Counted from the stretch's first letter, positions 26,582 through 35,727 are shown. The stretch: DNA of 64,000 nt from an uncultured Muribaculaceae bacterium (GCA_910587355.1 CAJUKF010000001.1:67067-131066); one strand, 5' to 3'. The notes: generated by a model from the sequence alone, not told the origin. Numbers and translations: made by a program.

Positions 26582-27019
26582 TTATTTCACCCCCGAGTGG
26601 CCGAATCCGCCGTCTCCACGTTCGCTGTCATCGAGACTGTCGGTCTCGTCCCAGCAGAAGCGTTCGTAGCGTGCGAGCACCATTTGTGCGATACGGTCGC
26701 CTCGTTCGACGGTGAAGGACTCATCCGAGTGATTTATTATTATAACACCAATTTCCCCCCGAAAGTCAGCGTCGACTGTACCGGGAGAGTTTAAAAGTGT
26801 GACACCGCGCTTCAGTGCGAGTCCGCTGCGGGGACGCATCTGCAGTTCGAAGCCGTCGGGAAGCTGTACTCTGAGACCGGTCGGAATCAGCCGGCGCTCG
26901 CCGGGCATTATGGTCACGGGGCTGTCGACTGCAGCCCGCACGTCCATGCCGGCAGAGTGCGGAGTGGAGTACTGTGGGAGTTCAAGACCCGAAGTGTTCA
27001 CTATCTTTATCTTAGCCAT
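26582..27019 (-). CDS. dut: Deoxyuridine 5'-triphosphate nucleotidohydrolase
   Basis: dUTPase hydrolyses dUTP to dUMP and pyrophosphate, keeping uracil out of DNA and feeding thymidylate synthesis. The 145-residue trimeric-type enzyme shows all five motifs: AGMDVRA (1), RPRSGLALK (2), NSPGTVDADFRGEI (3), RGDRIAQMVL (4) and the C-terminal arm ERGDGGFGHSG (5). It lies 24 bp after the small secreted protein gene and 21 bp before the TPR gene, inside the metG-to-flippase row. Confidence 0.96.
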   Translation of the reverse strand: MAKIKIVNTSGLELPQYSTPHSAGMDVRAAVDSPVTIMPGERRLIPTGLRVQLPDGFELQMRPRSGLALKRGVTLLNSPGTVDADFRGEIGVIIINHSDESFTVERGDRIAQMVLARYERFCWDETDSLDDSERGDGGFGHSGVK

Positions 27020-27043
27020 ATGATGTCGGTTGTGGGATGTCTG

Positions 27044-27394
27044 TTACAGATTGATTCGCCGTGTGTTGCCTGCGCCTTTTATTATGTATATGCCGCGGTT
27101 GTCGAGTTTCAGTCGTACTACGCCAGGCTGTACTTTGCGGTTTGTGACAAGTTGTCCGAGAATGGTGAAAACTTCCACTTTCATCTGACGGTTAGCCATC
27201 ACGTACACATATCCGTCGCGAACTTCGATTTCGAAAGGGGGAAGCTCCTCGCCTGCGTTGTCTGTTTCGTCGCCGTTAATCCGCAAAACTTCCCATACTG
27301 GGGCCGCCCCCGCGGCATACAGCGCCGGAATTGTCGCGCAGAAGAACACTGCGGCGACAGCTGGACGGAGCATTAAGCGGAGTAGCATACGCAT
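27044..27394 (-). CDS. Small secreted protein resembling a type IX sorting domain
   Basis: The 116-residue protein has a signal peptide (about 1-28). The C-terminal half (about 62-116) has the pattern of Por/type IX secretion type-A C-terminal domains: 'VEVFTILGQLV', a middle strand, then 'LDNRGIYIIKGAGN' and a short basic end. There is almost no cargo (about 35 residues) between signal and domain. It could be a free-standing beta-sandwich with another role, because similar C-terminal folds also occur in Bacteroides lacking type IX secretion. It sits between ansA and dut in one transcript. Confidence 0.6.
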   Translation of the reverse strand: MRMLLRLMLRPAVAAVFFCATIPALYAAGAAPVWEVLRINGDETDNAGEELPPFEIEVRDGYVYVMANRQMKVEVFTILGQLVTNRKVQPGVVRLKLDNRGIYIIKGAGNTRRINL

Positions 27395-27408
27395 GGCGGA
27401 ATACTATT

Positions 27409-28455
27409 TTACATTCGTCGCGGATTGGTAATTGACATCTCGCCGCATATGGGCACGTCCAGACGCTGACGTACCTCGTCGGGTTCGAGGCCGAGGCCGA
27501 AGAGATACATCATCTTGGTAATGGCGGCTTCGAAAGTGAGGTCATAACCTGATACCACACCTGCCGAGAGAAGATAGTCGCCGCCCATATAGCGGCTTGC
27601 CTGGACTCCACCGTTGACACACTGGGTGACATTGACAATCACGACTCCACGCTCTACGGCCTCACGGATTGCGTCGACGAACCATCGTTTGGTCGGACCA
27701 TTGCCTGCGCCGAACGTGCGCAGCACGATGCCTCGTATTCCCGGAGTGTTGAGCTGATAGCGGAGTATGTCTTCATTGAGGCCGGGGAAGAGGTCAATGC
27801 TCATCACCCGGCTGTCAAGGCTGTAATGAGGATTGAGCGGCAGAGTGCGGCGTATTTTGGCGAGGGCATCGTAATTGAAACTGATGCCGAGGCCGATTTT
27901 GGCGAGTTCGGGATAGTTGTTGCTCTTGAACGCGTTGAAGTTGTCGGCGCTGCGTTTTGTGGAGCGGTTTCCCCTCCAGAGATAGTTTTCGAAGAGAATT
28001 GCCACCTCGCGCACTGTCGGCACCCCGCTCACGTCCTGGTCAGCCGCTATCTGAAGTGCCGTAATCAGATTCTCCTCACCGTCAGTGCGCACCTCTCCGA
28101 TAGGGAGTTGTGAGCCGGTGATGATGACAGGCTTGCTGAGATTTTCAAGCATGAACGACAATGCCGAGGCTGTATATGCCATGGTGTCGGTGCCGTGAAG
28201 CACTACGAAACCGTCGTAACTCGAATAGTTGTCGGCAATACTGCGGGCTATCAGCTGCCAGTGAGCCACATCCATATCCGATGAATCAATGGGCGGATGG
28301 AACTGTATGTTGTCGATTTCATAGTCGAGCATCTTCACCTTCGGCACGTTTTCCATTAGGTGCGAGAAGTCAAAAGGCTTCAGGGCCTTGGTTTCGGGGT
28401 CTTCAATCATGCCGATAGTACCGCCGGTGTAGACTATGAGAATGCGTGGTTTCAT
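27409..28455 (-). CDS. ansA: Type I (cytoplasmic) L-asparaginase
   Basis: Asparaginase hydrolyses L-asparagine to aspartate and ammonia. The 348-residue protein has the first active-site motif YTGGTIGM (Thr near 12) and the second HGTDTMAYTASALSFML (Thr near 93), plus KPVIITGSQ. There is no signal peptide, so it is the cytoplasmic lower-affinity type. It lies 28 bp after metG and 14 bp before the small secreted protein gene, in the same direction. Confidence 0.93.
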   Translation of the reverse strand: MKPRILIVYTGGTIGMIEDPETKALKPFDFSHLMENVPKVKMLDYEIDNIQFHPPIDSSDMDVAHWQLIARSIADNYSSYDGFVVLHGTDTMAYTASALSFMLENLSKPVIITGSQLPIGEVRTDGEENLITALQIAADQDVSGVPTVREVAILFENYLWRGNRSTKRSADNFNAFKSNNYPELAKIGLGISFNYDALAKIRRTLPLNPHYSLDSRVMSIDLFPGLNEDILRYQLNTPGIRGIVLRTFGAGNGPTKRWFVDAIREAVERGVVIVNVTQCVNGGVQASRYMGGDYLLSAGVVSGYDLTFEAAITKMMYLFGLGLEPDEVRQRLDVPICGEMSITNPRRM

Positions 28456-28483
28456 GTGTGGTATAGGTTACGCGCTGGTTATG

Positions 28484-30529
28484 TTATTTTACTTGTGCGC
28501 CCGGGGTGCATTTGGCCGAGGGAGCAGCTACGACGAGCGAGCCGTCGGCATTGAGAGCCGATAAAATCATACCCTGCGATTCTATGCCGCGGATTTTGGC
28601 CGGCGCGAGGTTGGCGATGAATATCACCTGTTTGCCTACGAGTTCTTCGGGTTTGTAGAACTTTGCAATGCCCGACACAATAGTGCGGTGTGAGGGCGTG
28701 CCGTCGTCGATAGTGAAGCGCAGCAGTTTGTTTGCCTTGGGTACTGCCTGACACTCAAGCACGGTGCCTATGCGGAGGTCGAGCTTGGCAAAGTCATCGA
28801 TGCCTACTTCCGGAAGCACTTTCTCCGGCTGGAAGGCTGCCATGGCATTGGCCTTCTTTATTGCCTCAAGACGGTCGGTCTGCTTCTGGATTGCGGAGTC
28901 ATCGATTTTCTCGAAGAGAAGCTCAGCTTCGCCGAGTACGGTGCCGGCTTTGATTATGTCTGTCGAACCGACTTCGTTCCAGTTGAGGTTGACGCCTCCG
29001 AGGATTTTTACGAGTTTTTCGCTCATGAAAGGCATGAACGGCTCCATTACCACGGCAATGTTGGCACATAGCTGCGCGCAGAGATACATGATAGTCTTCA
29101 CACGTTCAGGGTCGGTCTTTACAGTTTTCCAAGGCTCGCAGTCCTGCAGATACTTGTTGCCAAGACGTGCGAAGCCCATTGCGTCTTTGAGAGCCTCGCG
29201 GAAGTGGAATGTCTCGAGATTTTCGGTGAGGGATGCCTTGAGGGCCTGCATTTCATCAATCATCTCGCGGTCGAGTTGTGTATACTCGCCCGGTGCGGGG
29301 ACTGCACCTTCATAATACTTGTGGGTAAGCACTACCACACGGTTGACGAAGTTGCCGAGAATCGCTACAAGCTCGTTGTTATTGCGTGCCTGGAAATCCT
29401 TCCATGTGAAATCGTTGTCCTTGGTCTCGGGCGCGTTGGCGGTGAGCACGTAGCGCAATACGTCCTGCTTGCCGGGGAAGTCGGCGAGATATTCGTGGAG
29501 CCAGACGGCCCAGTTGCGCGAGGTGGATATTTTGTCGCCTTCGAGATTGAGGAATTCGTTGGCAGGCACGTTGTCGGGCAGCTGGAAGTTGTCGCCGTAA
29601 GCCATGAGCATGGCAGGGAACACGATGCAGTGGAATACGATGTTGTCCTTGCCGATAAAGTTTATTACGCGTGTCTCGGGGTCTTTCCACCATGTCTCCC
29701 AGCTGTCGGGCATAAGTTCTTTGGTATTGGAGATATAGCCGATAGGTGCGTCGAACCATACGTAGAGTACCTTGCCCTCGGCACCTTCTACAGGCACGGG
29801 AACGCCCCATGAGAGGTCGCGCGACACGGCGCGGGGCTGCAGGCCGAGGTCGAGCCAGCTCTTGCACTGCCCGTATACATTGGTCTTCCACTCCTTATGG
29901 CCTTCGAGAATCCATTCGCGCAGACGCGGTTCCCATTTGTCGAGGGGGAGATACCAGTGTTTGGTCTGGCGCAGCTCGGGAGTAGCGCCTGTTATGGTTG
30001 ATTTGGGATTTATCAGTTCGGTTGCTGCGAGAGTTGTGCCGCAGGCCTCGCACTGGTCGCCGTAAGCGCCCTGATTGTGGCAGTGAGGGCATTCGCCCGT
30101 CACGTAGCGGTCGGCAAGGAACTGCTTTGCCTCCGGGTCGTAGAGCTGCTCTGATGTTTTCTCGATGAATTCGCCTTTGTCGTAGAGCCGGCGGAAGAAT
30201 TCCGATGCTGTATCACTGTGAATCTTTGAAGTTGTACGCGAATAGATGTCGAACGAAATTCCGAGACCTTCGAACGACTCCTTTATAAGCTTATGGTAAC
30301 GGTCGACGATGTCCTGGGGTGTTACGCCTTCTTTGCGGGCCTTGAGCGTGATAGGTACTCCGTGCTCATCGCTGCCGCCTATCATGGTCACAGGACGGCC
30401 TGCCAGTCGCAGATAACGTGCATAAATATCGGCCGGAATGTATACGCCGGCAAGGTGCCCGATGTGTACCGGACCGTTGGTGTACGGCAGGGCCGTGGTG
30501 ATGAGTGTACGCTTATATTCTTTGGCCAT
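28484..30529 (-). CDS. metG: Methionyl-tRNA synthetase
   Basis: MetG charges tRNA-Met. The 681-residue protein begins MAKEYKRTL; an ATG nine codons upstream falls in the predicted -7 box. It has the HIGH motif (HIGH, 22-25), a zinc-binding knob with CPHC and CEAC pairs (about 140-160), and the KMSKS equivalent KISTSRN (near 335). An anticodon-binding domain (about 390-520) and a C-terminal EMAP/Arc1p-like tRNA-binding domain (about 575-681, DLRIGTVLECQAVPKANKLL) follow. It heads the long minus-strand gene row down to the flippase. Confidence 0.97.
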   Translation of the reverse strand: MAKEYKRTLITTALPYTNGPVHIGHLAGVYIPADIYARYLRLAGRPVTMIGGSDEHGVPITLKARKEGVTPQDIVDRYHKLIKESFEGLGISFDIYSRTTSKIHSDTASEFFRRLYDKGEFIEKTSEQLYDPEAKQFLADRYVTGECPHCHNQGAYGDQCEACGTTLAATELINPKSTITGATPELRQTKHWYLPLDKWEPRLREWILEGHKEWKTNVYGQCKSWLDLGLQPRAVSRDLSWGVPVPVEGAEGKVLYVWFDAPIGYISNTKELMPDSWETWWKDPETRVINFIGKDNIVFHCIVFPAMLMAYGDNFQLPDNVPANEFLNLEGDKISTSRNWAVWLHEYLADFPGKQDVLRYVLTANAPETKDNDFTWKDFQARNNNELVAILGNFVNRVVVLTHKYYEGAVPAPGEYTQLDREMIDEMQALKASLTENLETFHFREALKDAMGFARLGNKYLQDCEPWKTVKTDPERVKTIMYLCAQLCANIAVVMEPFMPFMSEKLVKILGGVNLNWNEVGSTDIIKAGTVLGEAELLFEKIDDSAIQKQTDRLEAIKKANAMAAFQPEKVLPEVGIDDFAKLDLRIGTVLECQAVPKANKLLRFTIDDGTPSHRTIVSGIAKFYKPEELVGKQVIFIANLAPAKIRGIESQGMILSALNADGSLVVAAPSAKCTPGAQVK

Positions 30530-30553
30530 AGCTTTTTCGTGTTTTTTAATCTG

Positions 30554-30561
30554 CAAATTTA
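30554..30561 (-). promoter_or_regulatory. -7 box of metG
   Basis: TAAATTTG on the minus strand fits the -7 consensus and lies 25 bp before the metG ATG. The -33 element is not clear. It is the only obvious promoter for the metG-to-flippase gene row. Confidence 0.5.
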
Positions 30562-30611
30562 AGCATTTTTCGCGAAAAACTACGACTTATGCCGAAAAAG
30601 ACTGTGTCATA

Positions 30612-30830
30612 TCAGATAATACAGCCGAGAAGGGCTATGAGACTTCCGCCAGTCATCAGGGAGAAGCCGATTGTCCGCTTTTTTGCCCATGTGGGTTTTA
30701 TGGAGTCGGTTATGGCACGCTGTTTTCTGGCTGTATAGAAAGCATATGCGTATTTCATACCATAAGCCATGAGATATAACGCGCCTATGATATTGATTGC
30801 TATGCCGCTATATATGAGAATATCCTGCAT
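30612..30830 (-). CDS. Small two-helix membrane protein, unknown
   Basis: The 72-residue protein starts at the ATG giving MQDILIYSG, 31 bp after the glycosyltransferase stop. A longer frame would overlap that gene and is less likely. It has two hydrophobic helices (about 5-28 and 52-71) joined by a basic loop (TARKQRAI and WAKKR), predicting both ends outside the cytoplasm. No family is recognised. Cotranscription with the glycosyltransferase is likely. Confidence 0.6.
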   Translation of the reverse strand: MQDILIYSGIAINIIGALYLMAYGMKYAYAFYTARKQRAITDSIKPTWAKKRTIGFSLMTGGSLIALLGCII

Positions 30831-30861
30831 GTGAGGTGAACGCATTCGACAGTCCGGAGGT

Positions 30862-32022
30862 TCACATATCCAGGAACTTGCGGTATTGTTCATCCGTGTG
30901 CTCCAGGCCGAAACCTTCGCTTACCTGGCGGCGCCCAAGTTCGCCGATTTTCCTGCGTTTTTCGGGGTTGTGCAGCAGTTGCACGACACAGGCTGCCATG
31001 ACGGCCGGGTCGGCTTTGCATATCACAAGGGAGTCGCTCAGCTGCTCTATGCCTTCGGCTCCTTTGGAGGTAGTCACGACGCAGCAGCCGCAGGCCAGCG
31101 CCTGAAGTATTTTGTTCTGAACTCCCGAGCCGCTGAGCATTGGTGCTACGACAAGCGCGCAGTCCCGGTAAAGGGGCGTGAGCGATTCTACAAAGCCCGT
31201 CACGCACACACCTCTGAGGGCGGCGAGTTCCCTTACTTTTGCTGAAGGCGATTTCCCCGCTATAGTGAATGTCACATCGGGAATGTCGCGCCGAATGAGC
31301 GGCATTACTTCGCGGGCAAAAAAGCTGCTCGCGGCAACATTCGGTTCGTAGTCCATTATGCCTGTGAAGAGTATGTTGCGCGAGTCCGGGGTGTGGCGGC
31401 AGCAGTCGGCTTCCGGGACAAAAGAAACACTGTTGCCGACTATGCATTTGGCCCCTCCGCAGATAAATGATGCGTCGACCTCCGATATATAGGCGGTGCG
31501 GTGGAAATATTTCAGTGCTTCGGTCTCGTACAGTTTCAGGCGCCGTGCTTCTGTTTTTAGTAAATACTGACGTATTCCATGAGACATTTTTGCCGCCGTC
31601 TCGCGGTTCATGGCCAGTGAATCGGTCATGTCGAGATATGATTTTACACCATTGAGTCCCATGACATATTGTGCCATGACAGTCGATGCGCAGAAAATGA
31701 AGCTGTACTCATGTGCATGAGCGGCCACAAAGCGTCTCATGGCGCTGTTGTCGTAATGGTTTACTACTTCCGCACGGCCATTGACAATTGTGCGTACGGC
31801 CTGTAAGGCACGTAATACAGGCGGCACATAGAAACTGTATTCATTTACGATTGCGCTGTTGAAACTCTTCTGAGACACGACATCGCGCCGGTGTGTGATG
31901 AAGGCGATGTCGACTTCGAAGTGGCGTGTGAGAAAATCCACACCCTGACAGATACGGATGTGGTCTCCTCCTACAGCCGGATACGGCGGTATATGCGACA
32001 ATAAAAGAATACGTTTCTTCAT
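30862..32022 (-). CDS. Glycosyltransferase family 4-like sugar transferase
   Basis: The 386-residue protein begins MKKRILLLSHIPPYPAVGGDHIR, a GT-B N-terminal strand with the glycine-rich donor loop. The C-terminal half contains NILFTGIMDYEPNVAA, SPSAKVRELA, VCVTGFVESLTPLYRDCALVVAPML and GSGVQNKILQALACG. This is the E-x7-E-like donor-site region of GT4 and similar to the 'PEP-CTERM/EpsH1 system' sugar transferase group. No signal or membrane anchor is present, so it should act on the cytoplasmic face. Donor and acceptor are unknown; no polysaccharide cluster flanks it. Confidence 0.85.
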   Translation of the reverse strand: MKKRILLLSHIPPYPAVGGDHIRICQGVDFLTRHFEVDIAFITHRRDVVSQKSFNSAIVNEYSFYVPPVLRALQAVRTIVNGRAEVVNHYDNSAMRRFVAAHAHEYSFIFCASTVMAQYVMGLNGVKSYLDMTDSLAMNRETAAKMSHGIRQYLLKTEARRLKLYETEALKYFHRTAYISEVDASFICGGAKCIVGNSVSFVPEADCCRHTPDSRNILFTGIMDYEPNVAASSFFAREVMPLIRRDIPDVTFTIAGKSPSAKVRELAALRGVCVTGFVESLTPLYRDCALVVAPMLSGSGVQNKILQALACGCCVVTTSKGAEGIEQLSDSLVICKADPAVMAACVVQLLHNPEKRRKIGELGRRQVSEGFGLEHTDEQYRKFLDM

Positions 32023-32039
32023 ATCATAGCTCTGTTGCG

Positions 32040-32070
32040 CAAATTTAATAAACATCATCCGTATGTGCAA
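32040..32070 (-). promoter_or_regulatory. Promoter of the glycosyltransferase gene
   Basis: On the minus strand TTG (32070-32068), a 20-nt spacer and TAAATTTG (32047-32040) fit the consensus. The transcript would start near 32034, a few bases before the ATG at 32022, giving a very short leader. Confidence 0.55.
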
Positions 32071-32074
32071 GCAT

Positions 32075-32108
32075 AAAAAAGCCGCGGCATTGACGTATGC
32101 CGCGGCTT
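32075..32108 (-). terminator. Rho-independent terminator of the AspT-type transporter gene
   Basis: AAGCCGCGGCAT (32079-32090) pairs perfectly with ATGCCGCGGCTT (32097-32108) across a 6-nt loop. On the minus strand the 12-bp stem is followed by six T residues (32080-32075). It ends the transcript from 32131-33792, and it also isolates the glycosyltransferase promoter just downstream. Confidence 0.85.
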
Positions 32109-32130
32109 GTATGACTGTTGTGATGAGAAG

Positions 32131-33792
32131 TTAAGCAAGACAGAGAATCAGGGCCTGTGCCGCAACCACGCGCAGGAACATCGTGAGCGGGTAGACGGTA
32201 GAGTAAGCGACGGCAGGAGCGTCGTTGCCTGTTGAGTTGTTGGCGTATGCAAGGGCAGGGGGGTCGGTGCAGCCGCCCGACATGAGACCCATGATTGTGA
32301 GCAGGTTGATTTTGTCGTGGCCGCGGGCAATGCAGCCTACGATAATCAGAGGTACGACGGTGATGACGAAACCCCAGATTACCCACCACATACCGGTGGT
32401 GTTGAATACCGATGCGGCGAAGTCCTTGCCGGCGGCGATACCGACGGATGCGAGGAAGAGGCATATGCCGAGTTCGCGGAGCAGAAGCGACGCAGAGGTA
32501 GAGGTGTATGTGACGAGTTTGGCGCGATAGCCGAAACGGCCCAGAAGGATTGCCACGACGAGGGGGCCGCCTGCGAGGCCGAGTTTCATGTCGAAGCCGA
32601 GGTTTACCTGTCCGAGCACGATGCCGAGTATGATGCCTACGAAAATGGTTATGAGGTTCGGCTGGTTGAGGCGTTTCATCGAGTTGCCGAGACGGTCGGC
32701 AAGCCGGTCAATATCCTCGAGGTTGCCCACAACAGTGAGGCGGTCGCCCATCTGGAGGCGGAGGTTGGGAGATGCGAGAAGGTCGACGCCGGCACGGTTT
32801 ACACGGGTGGCGTTGAGTTTGTAGCCGTTGTGCAGGCGCAGCGAGCCGAGGGCCACACCGTTGAATTCGCTCTTGGTGATAAGAATACGGCGTGAGAAAA
32901 TCGGAGCGGGCACTGCTTCCCAGTCCATTTCTATTTCAGAACCAATCACAGCCTTGAATCGCTCTACATCGCTTGCCGAGCATATGATGAGAAGAAGATT
33001 GCCTGTGTGGATTTGTGTCGACGATTTAGGAATCGTGATTTTGCCGGCTTCGTCCATGATACGCGATACGACGAAGTTGGTGCGTACGATATCGTGGAGC
33101 TGTAGCAGGGTCTTGCCGTCGACAAGCTGATTCTCTACTTTAACTGAGAGCATAAAGGGCTTGAGATGCGATTCTTCCTGCTCTTTTTCGATTTTTTCGA
33201 TTTCAGTGGCTGTGTTGATGCGGAACACCCATTTGATAACGAACATCGACAGAATAATGCCAATCACGCCCAGAGGATAAGCTGCGGCATATCCGCTTGC
33301 CATGATGTTGGCCTGCTCGGGCGAGGAGGTGAGGGTGGTGACTGTCTGCTGGGCGGCTGCCAGGCCGGGGGTGTTGGTCACGGCGCCGCTCATTACGCCT
33401 ACGAGTGCTGAGATGTCGTGGATATTGCCGAAGAAATAGATTCCGAGCACTATGGCCACGTTGAGCATAATTCCGAGTACGGCAAGTAAATTGAGCCTCA
33501 TGCCTCCTTTCTTGAATGAAGAGAAGAAGCCTGGACCAACCTGCAGGCCTATCGAGAAAATGAACAGGATAAGGCCGAATTCGCGTACAAACTTGAGGAT
33601 ATTCGAATCCACCATGTATCCGAAGTGTCCCATCAAGATGCCCACGAAAAGAACGAAGGTTACGCCGAGCGATATACCGAATATTTTCACCTTGCCGATG
33701 TAAATACCCGCTGCTATGACGAAGCTGTAAAGCACAAGGGTCGATGCTATCGACACTTCGCCCGGCATGAATAAGTGAGCAATTGCGTCCAT
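32131..33792 (-). CDS. AspT/YidE-family membrane transporter with RCK C domains
   Basis: The 553-residue protein has two homologous membrane halves of about five or six helices each (about 15-190 and 375-550). A central cytoplasmic region (about 205-370) carries two TrkA-C/RCK-C-type domains. Glycine motifs GAVTNTPGLAA in the first half and GGCTDPPALAYA in the second are the repeated signature of aspartate:alanine exchanger-like (AAE/AspT) transporters. It could exchange amino or organic acids; the substrate is unassigned. It is monocistronic with its own terminator. Confidence 0.88.
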   Translation of the reverse strand: MDAIAHLFMPGEVSIASTLVLYSFVIAAGIYIGKVKIFGISLGVTFVLFVGILMGHFGYMVDSNILKFVREFGLILFIFSIGLQVGPGFFSSFKKGGMRLNLLAVLGIMLNVAIVLGIYFFGNIHDISALVGVMSGAVTNTPGLAAAQQTVTTLTSSPEQANIMASGYAAAYPLGVIGIILSMFVIKWVFRINTATEIEKIEKEQEESHLKPFMLSVKVENQLVDGKTLLQLHDIVRTNFVVSRIMDEAGKITIPKSSTQIHTGNLLLIICSASDVERFKAVIGSEIEMDWEAVPAPIFSRRILITKSEFNGVALGSLRLHNGYKLNATRVNRAGVDLLASPNLRLQMGDRLTVVGNLEDIDRLADRLGNSMKRLNQPNLITIFVGIILGIVLGQVNLGFDMKLGLAGGPLVVAILLGRFGYRAKLVTYTSTSASLLLRELGICLFLASVGIAAGKDFAASVFNTTGMWWVIWGFVITVVPLIIVGCIARGHDKINLLTIMGLMSGGCTDPPALAYANNSTGNDAPAVAYSTVYPLTMFLRVVAAQALILCLA

Positions 33793-34121
33793 CTATGATT
33801 TAATTAGTGATTTTCAGCACTTTATGATTGACCGTGTAAGGGCGTTTCAAATTTTTTGCAAAGTTAACAATTTTATTTCAAGCATGGAAATATTTTTAAC
33901 TCTACTTGCACTTTACGGAAAACTGTGATGTCGCAAATGAAAAAAATTGAACAAACGCTGCGTGTGGTTCGTTTTCTTTAAAACAATGACCGTTATTGCC
34001 TCCTAAATAAATTGTAATATAAAGAATAAATTAAGATTTTTAAGTTAAATTAATTGGCATTTAAGGATTATCAGTTTTAACTTTGCTTCCGACAATGCAT
34101 TTAACGAAAAACTGTTTTCTT
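33793..34121. promoter_or_regulatory. AT-rich divergent intergenic region with two promoters
   Basis: No gene is seen in these 329 bases. On the minus strand TAACTTTG (33866-33859) is a -7 box for the AspT-type transporter. On the plus strand TTG (34054-34056), 21 nt and TAACTTTG (34078-34085) form the ompA promoter, with a start near 34092. Long A/T runs between them (about 33880-34060) resemble UP-type or nucleoid-binding sequence. A TTG/ATG extension of ompA at 34083-34095 overlaps or precedes the transcript start and is not used. Confidence 0.55.
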
Positions 34122-35261
34122 ATGAAAAAGAAGTTCCTTGCCGCATTGGCAATTGCTGTTTCAGGTGTCGCATCGGCATCAGCCCAGGCCGTAGAGCAGC
34201 CCGGTTTCTTTGACAACTGGTCGATTGGCCTTGACGGAGGTGTCACATCACCTCTGAGACGTAATCCGTTTTTCAAATCAATGCGAGGTGTGGTAGGCGC
34301 ACATATTCAGAAACAAATCACGCCTACTTTCGCTATCGGTGCCGAAGGTCTTTTCGGAATCAATACATCATCGTGGAAAGGACGCGTACATAGCAGTACC
34401 GTGTTCGATAACTCTTATGTCGGTCTGTATGGCGCTGTCGACCTCTTCAATCTTTTTGATGGGTATAAATGCGCTCTAAGACCATTCAATATTGAGGCTG
34501 TGGCCGGTGCAGGCTGGGCGCACGAGTATTTCTCAAGCAGCGATGCTGCATCTCCATGGAATTATTTCGCTACTAAGGCCGGTTTCAACCTGAATTACAA
34601 TATCAACGACAATGTGACAGTATCGCTTAAGCCTTCGGTGCTGTGGAATATGTCGGGTAATTTCAAGTCGAGCAACCTCGGATTCAATGTCAATAAGGCC
34701 GTTTTCAATTTCATGGCCTCCGTTACATATCACCTTCCCGGCGGCTTCGAGTGTGTACGTCCGTATGACCAGGGTGAAATCGACGCTCTTAACGGTGAAA
34801 TCAATATGCTTCGTGACGCCTTGGCCGCACAGACTGTGGCAACCGATGCCGCACTTGCCGATGTGGCTGCCTGCAGTGCTGCCCTCGACTCATGCATGAA
34901 CAGAAAGCCTCAGATTGTGGAGAAGGTCAACAACCAGTACAATTCCGTACGTTTCGTATTCTTCCGCATAGGTTCGTCGACAATTACTGCCGACCAGCGC
35001 CCCAACATCGAGATGATAGCCACCTATATGGTCAACCATCCCAAGTCCAAAGTCGTTATCAAGGGTTATGCATCCAAGGACGGCAACTATGATTTCAATA
35101 TCAAACTGGCACAGCGTCGTGCCGAGGCTGTGAAAGATGCCTTGATGAAGAGCTACAAGATTCCTGCAAGCCGCATTGTGGCTGAAGGAGAGGGCATCGG
35201 CAATATGTTCGAAGAAGAGTCGTGGAACCGTGTAAGTATCTGCACACTTGATGAAGACTAA
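34122..35261 (+). CDS. ompA: OmpA-family outer-membrane porin
   Basis: The 379-residue protein has a signal peptide cut after ASAQ (about residue 22). An N-terminal outer-membrane beta-barrel (about 30-215) is followed by a helical linker (LNGEINMLRDALAAQTVATDAALADVAAC, 225-260) and a C-terminal OmpA/MotB peptidoglycan-binding domain (about 275-378). That domain contains RFVFFRIGSSTI, VVIKGYASKDG and the LAQRRAEAVKDAL helix ending in RIVAEGEG. It anchors the outer membrane to murein and is usually among the most abundant Bacteroidales proteins. A strong promoter (TTG-N21-TAACTTTG) precedes it. Confidence 0.93.
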   Translation: MKKKFLAALAIAVSGVASASAQAVEQPGFFDNWSIGLDGGVTSPLRRNPFFKSMRGVVGAHIQKQITPTFAIGAEGLFGINTSSWKGRVHSSTVFDNSYVGLYGAVDLFNLFDGYKCALRPFNIEAVAGAGWAHEYFSSSDAASPWNYFATKAGFNLNYNINDNVTVSLKPSVLWNMSGNFKSSNLGFNVNKAVFNFMASVTYHLPGGFECVRPYDQGEIDALNGEINMLRDALAAQTVATDAALADVAACSAALDSCMNRKPQIVEKVNNQYNSVRFVFFRIGSSTITADQRPNIEMIATYMVNHPKSKVVIKGYASKDGNYDFNIKLAQRRAEAVKDALMKSYKIPASRIVAEGEGIGNMFEEESWNRVSICTLDED

Positions 35262-35316
35262 TACTATCTCTGAATCCCTTAAACATTTGCACTGACATAA
35301 AACCCATTCTGTCCGA

Positions 35317-35346
35317 GAGGGGTCGCGACGGTTGTCACGGCCCCTC
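35317..35346 (+). other. GC-rich hairpin between ompA and the SemiSWEET gene
   Basis: GAGGGGTCGCGAC (35317-35329) pairs with GTCACGGCCCCTC (35334-35346) with one G-U pair and one mismatch around a GGTT loop. No T run follows, so it is not a classical terminator. It may stabilise the 3' end of the ompA message or damp read-through into the SemiSWEET gene, whose ATG is 28 bp downstream. Confidence 0.5.
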
Positions 35347-35374
35347 CGGCATCTGATTACCAAGCATAAAAACT

Positions 35375-35653
35375 ATGAACGAACTCTGGACAAATATCTT
35401 CGGCTACAGTGCCACCATATGTATGGTACTCGGTTATCTGCCGCAGGCCATTGCGACTATCCGCACGCGCAATACCGGCGGCATATCGCTCACAGCCTTC
35501 ATAATGCTTGCGCTCGGCTCTATATTCTTTATCGTACAGGGCTGTATGACCGCAAACTGGCCTCTGGTGATAGCTAATACAATCACTACTGTATGCTCTG
35601 TGATAATCTTCGCTATCAAAATTCATAACGATTACGGCAGGAAGCGTAAATGA
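35375..35653 (+). CDS. SemiSWEET-family small sugar transporter
   Basis: The 92-residue protein has three membrane helices (about 8-27, 40-58 and 65-84), the size and topology of bacterial SemiSWEETs that work as dimers. The PQ-loop motif GYLPQ lies at the end of helix one, and an Asn in the third helix (IANTITT) matches the sugar-site asparagine. SemiSWEETs transport mono- or disaccharides down their gradient; the exact sugar is unknown. It follows ompA after a hairpin and has no clear promoter of its own. Confidence 0.88.
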   Translation: MNELWTNIFGYSATICMVLGYLPQAIATIRTRNTGGISLTAFIMLALGSIFFIVQGCMTANWPLVIANTITTVCSVIIFAIKIHNDYGRKRK

Positions 35654-35727
35654 CCATTGGGTGATGCCCGTTTTTGACGTTTTTGTTAATTTTTGCGCAA
35701 ATCTCACATTAATATAAAGAAAATGAC

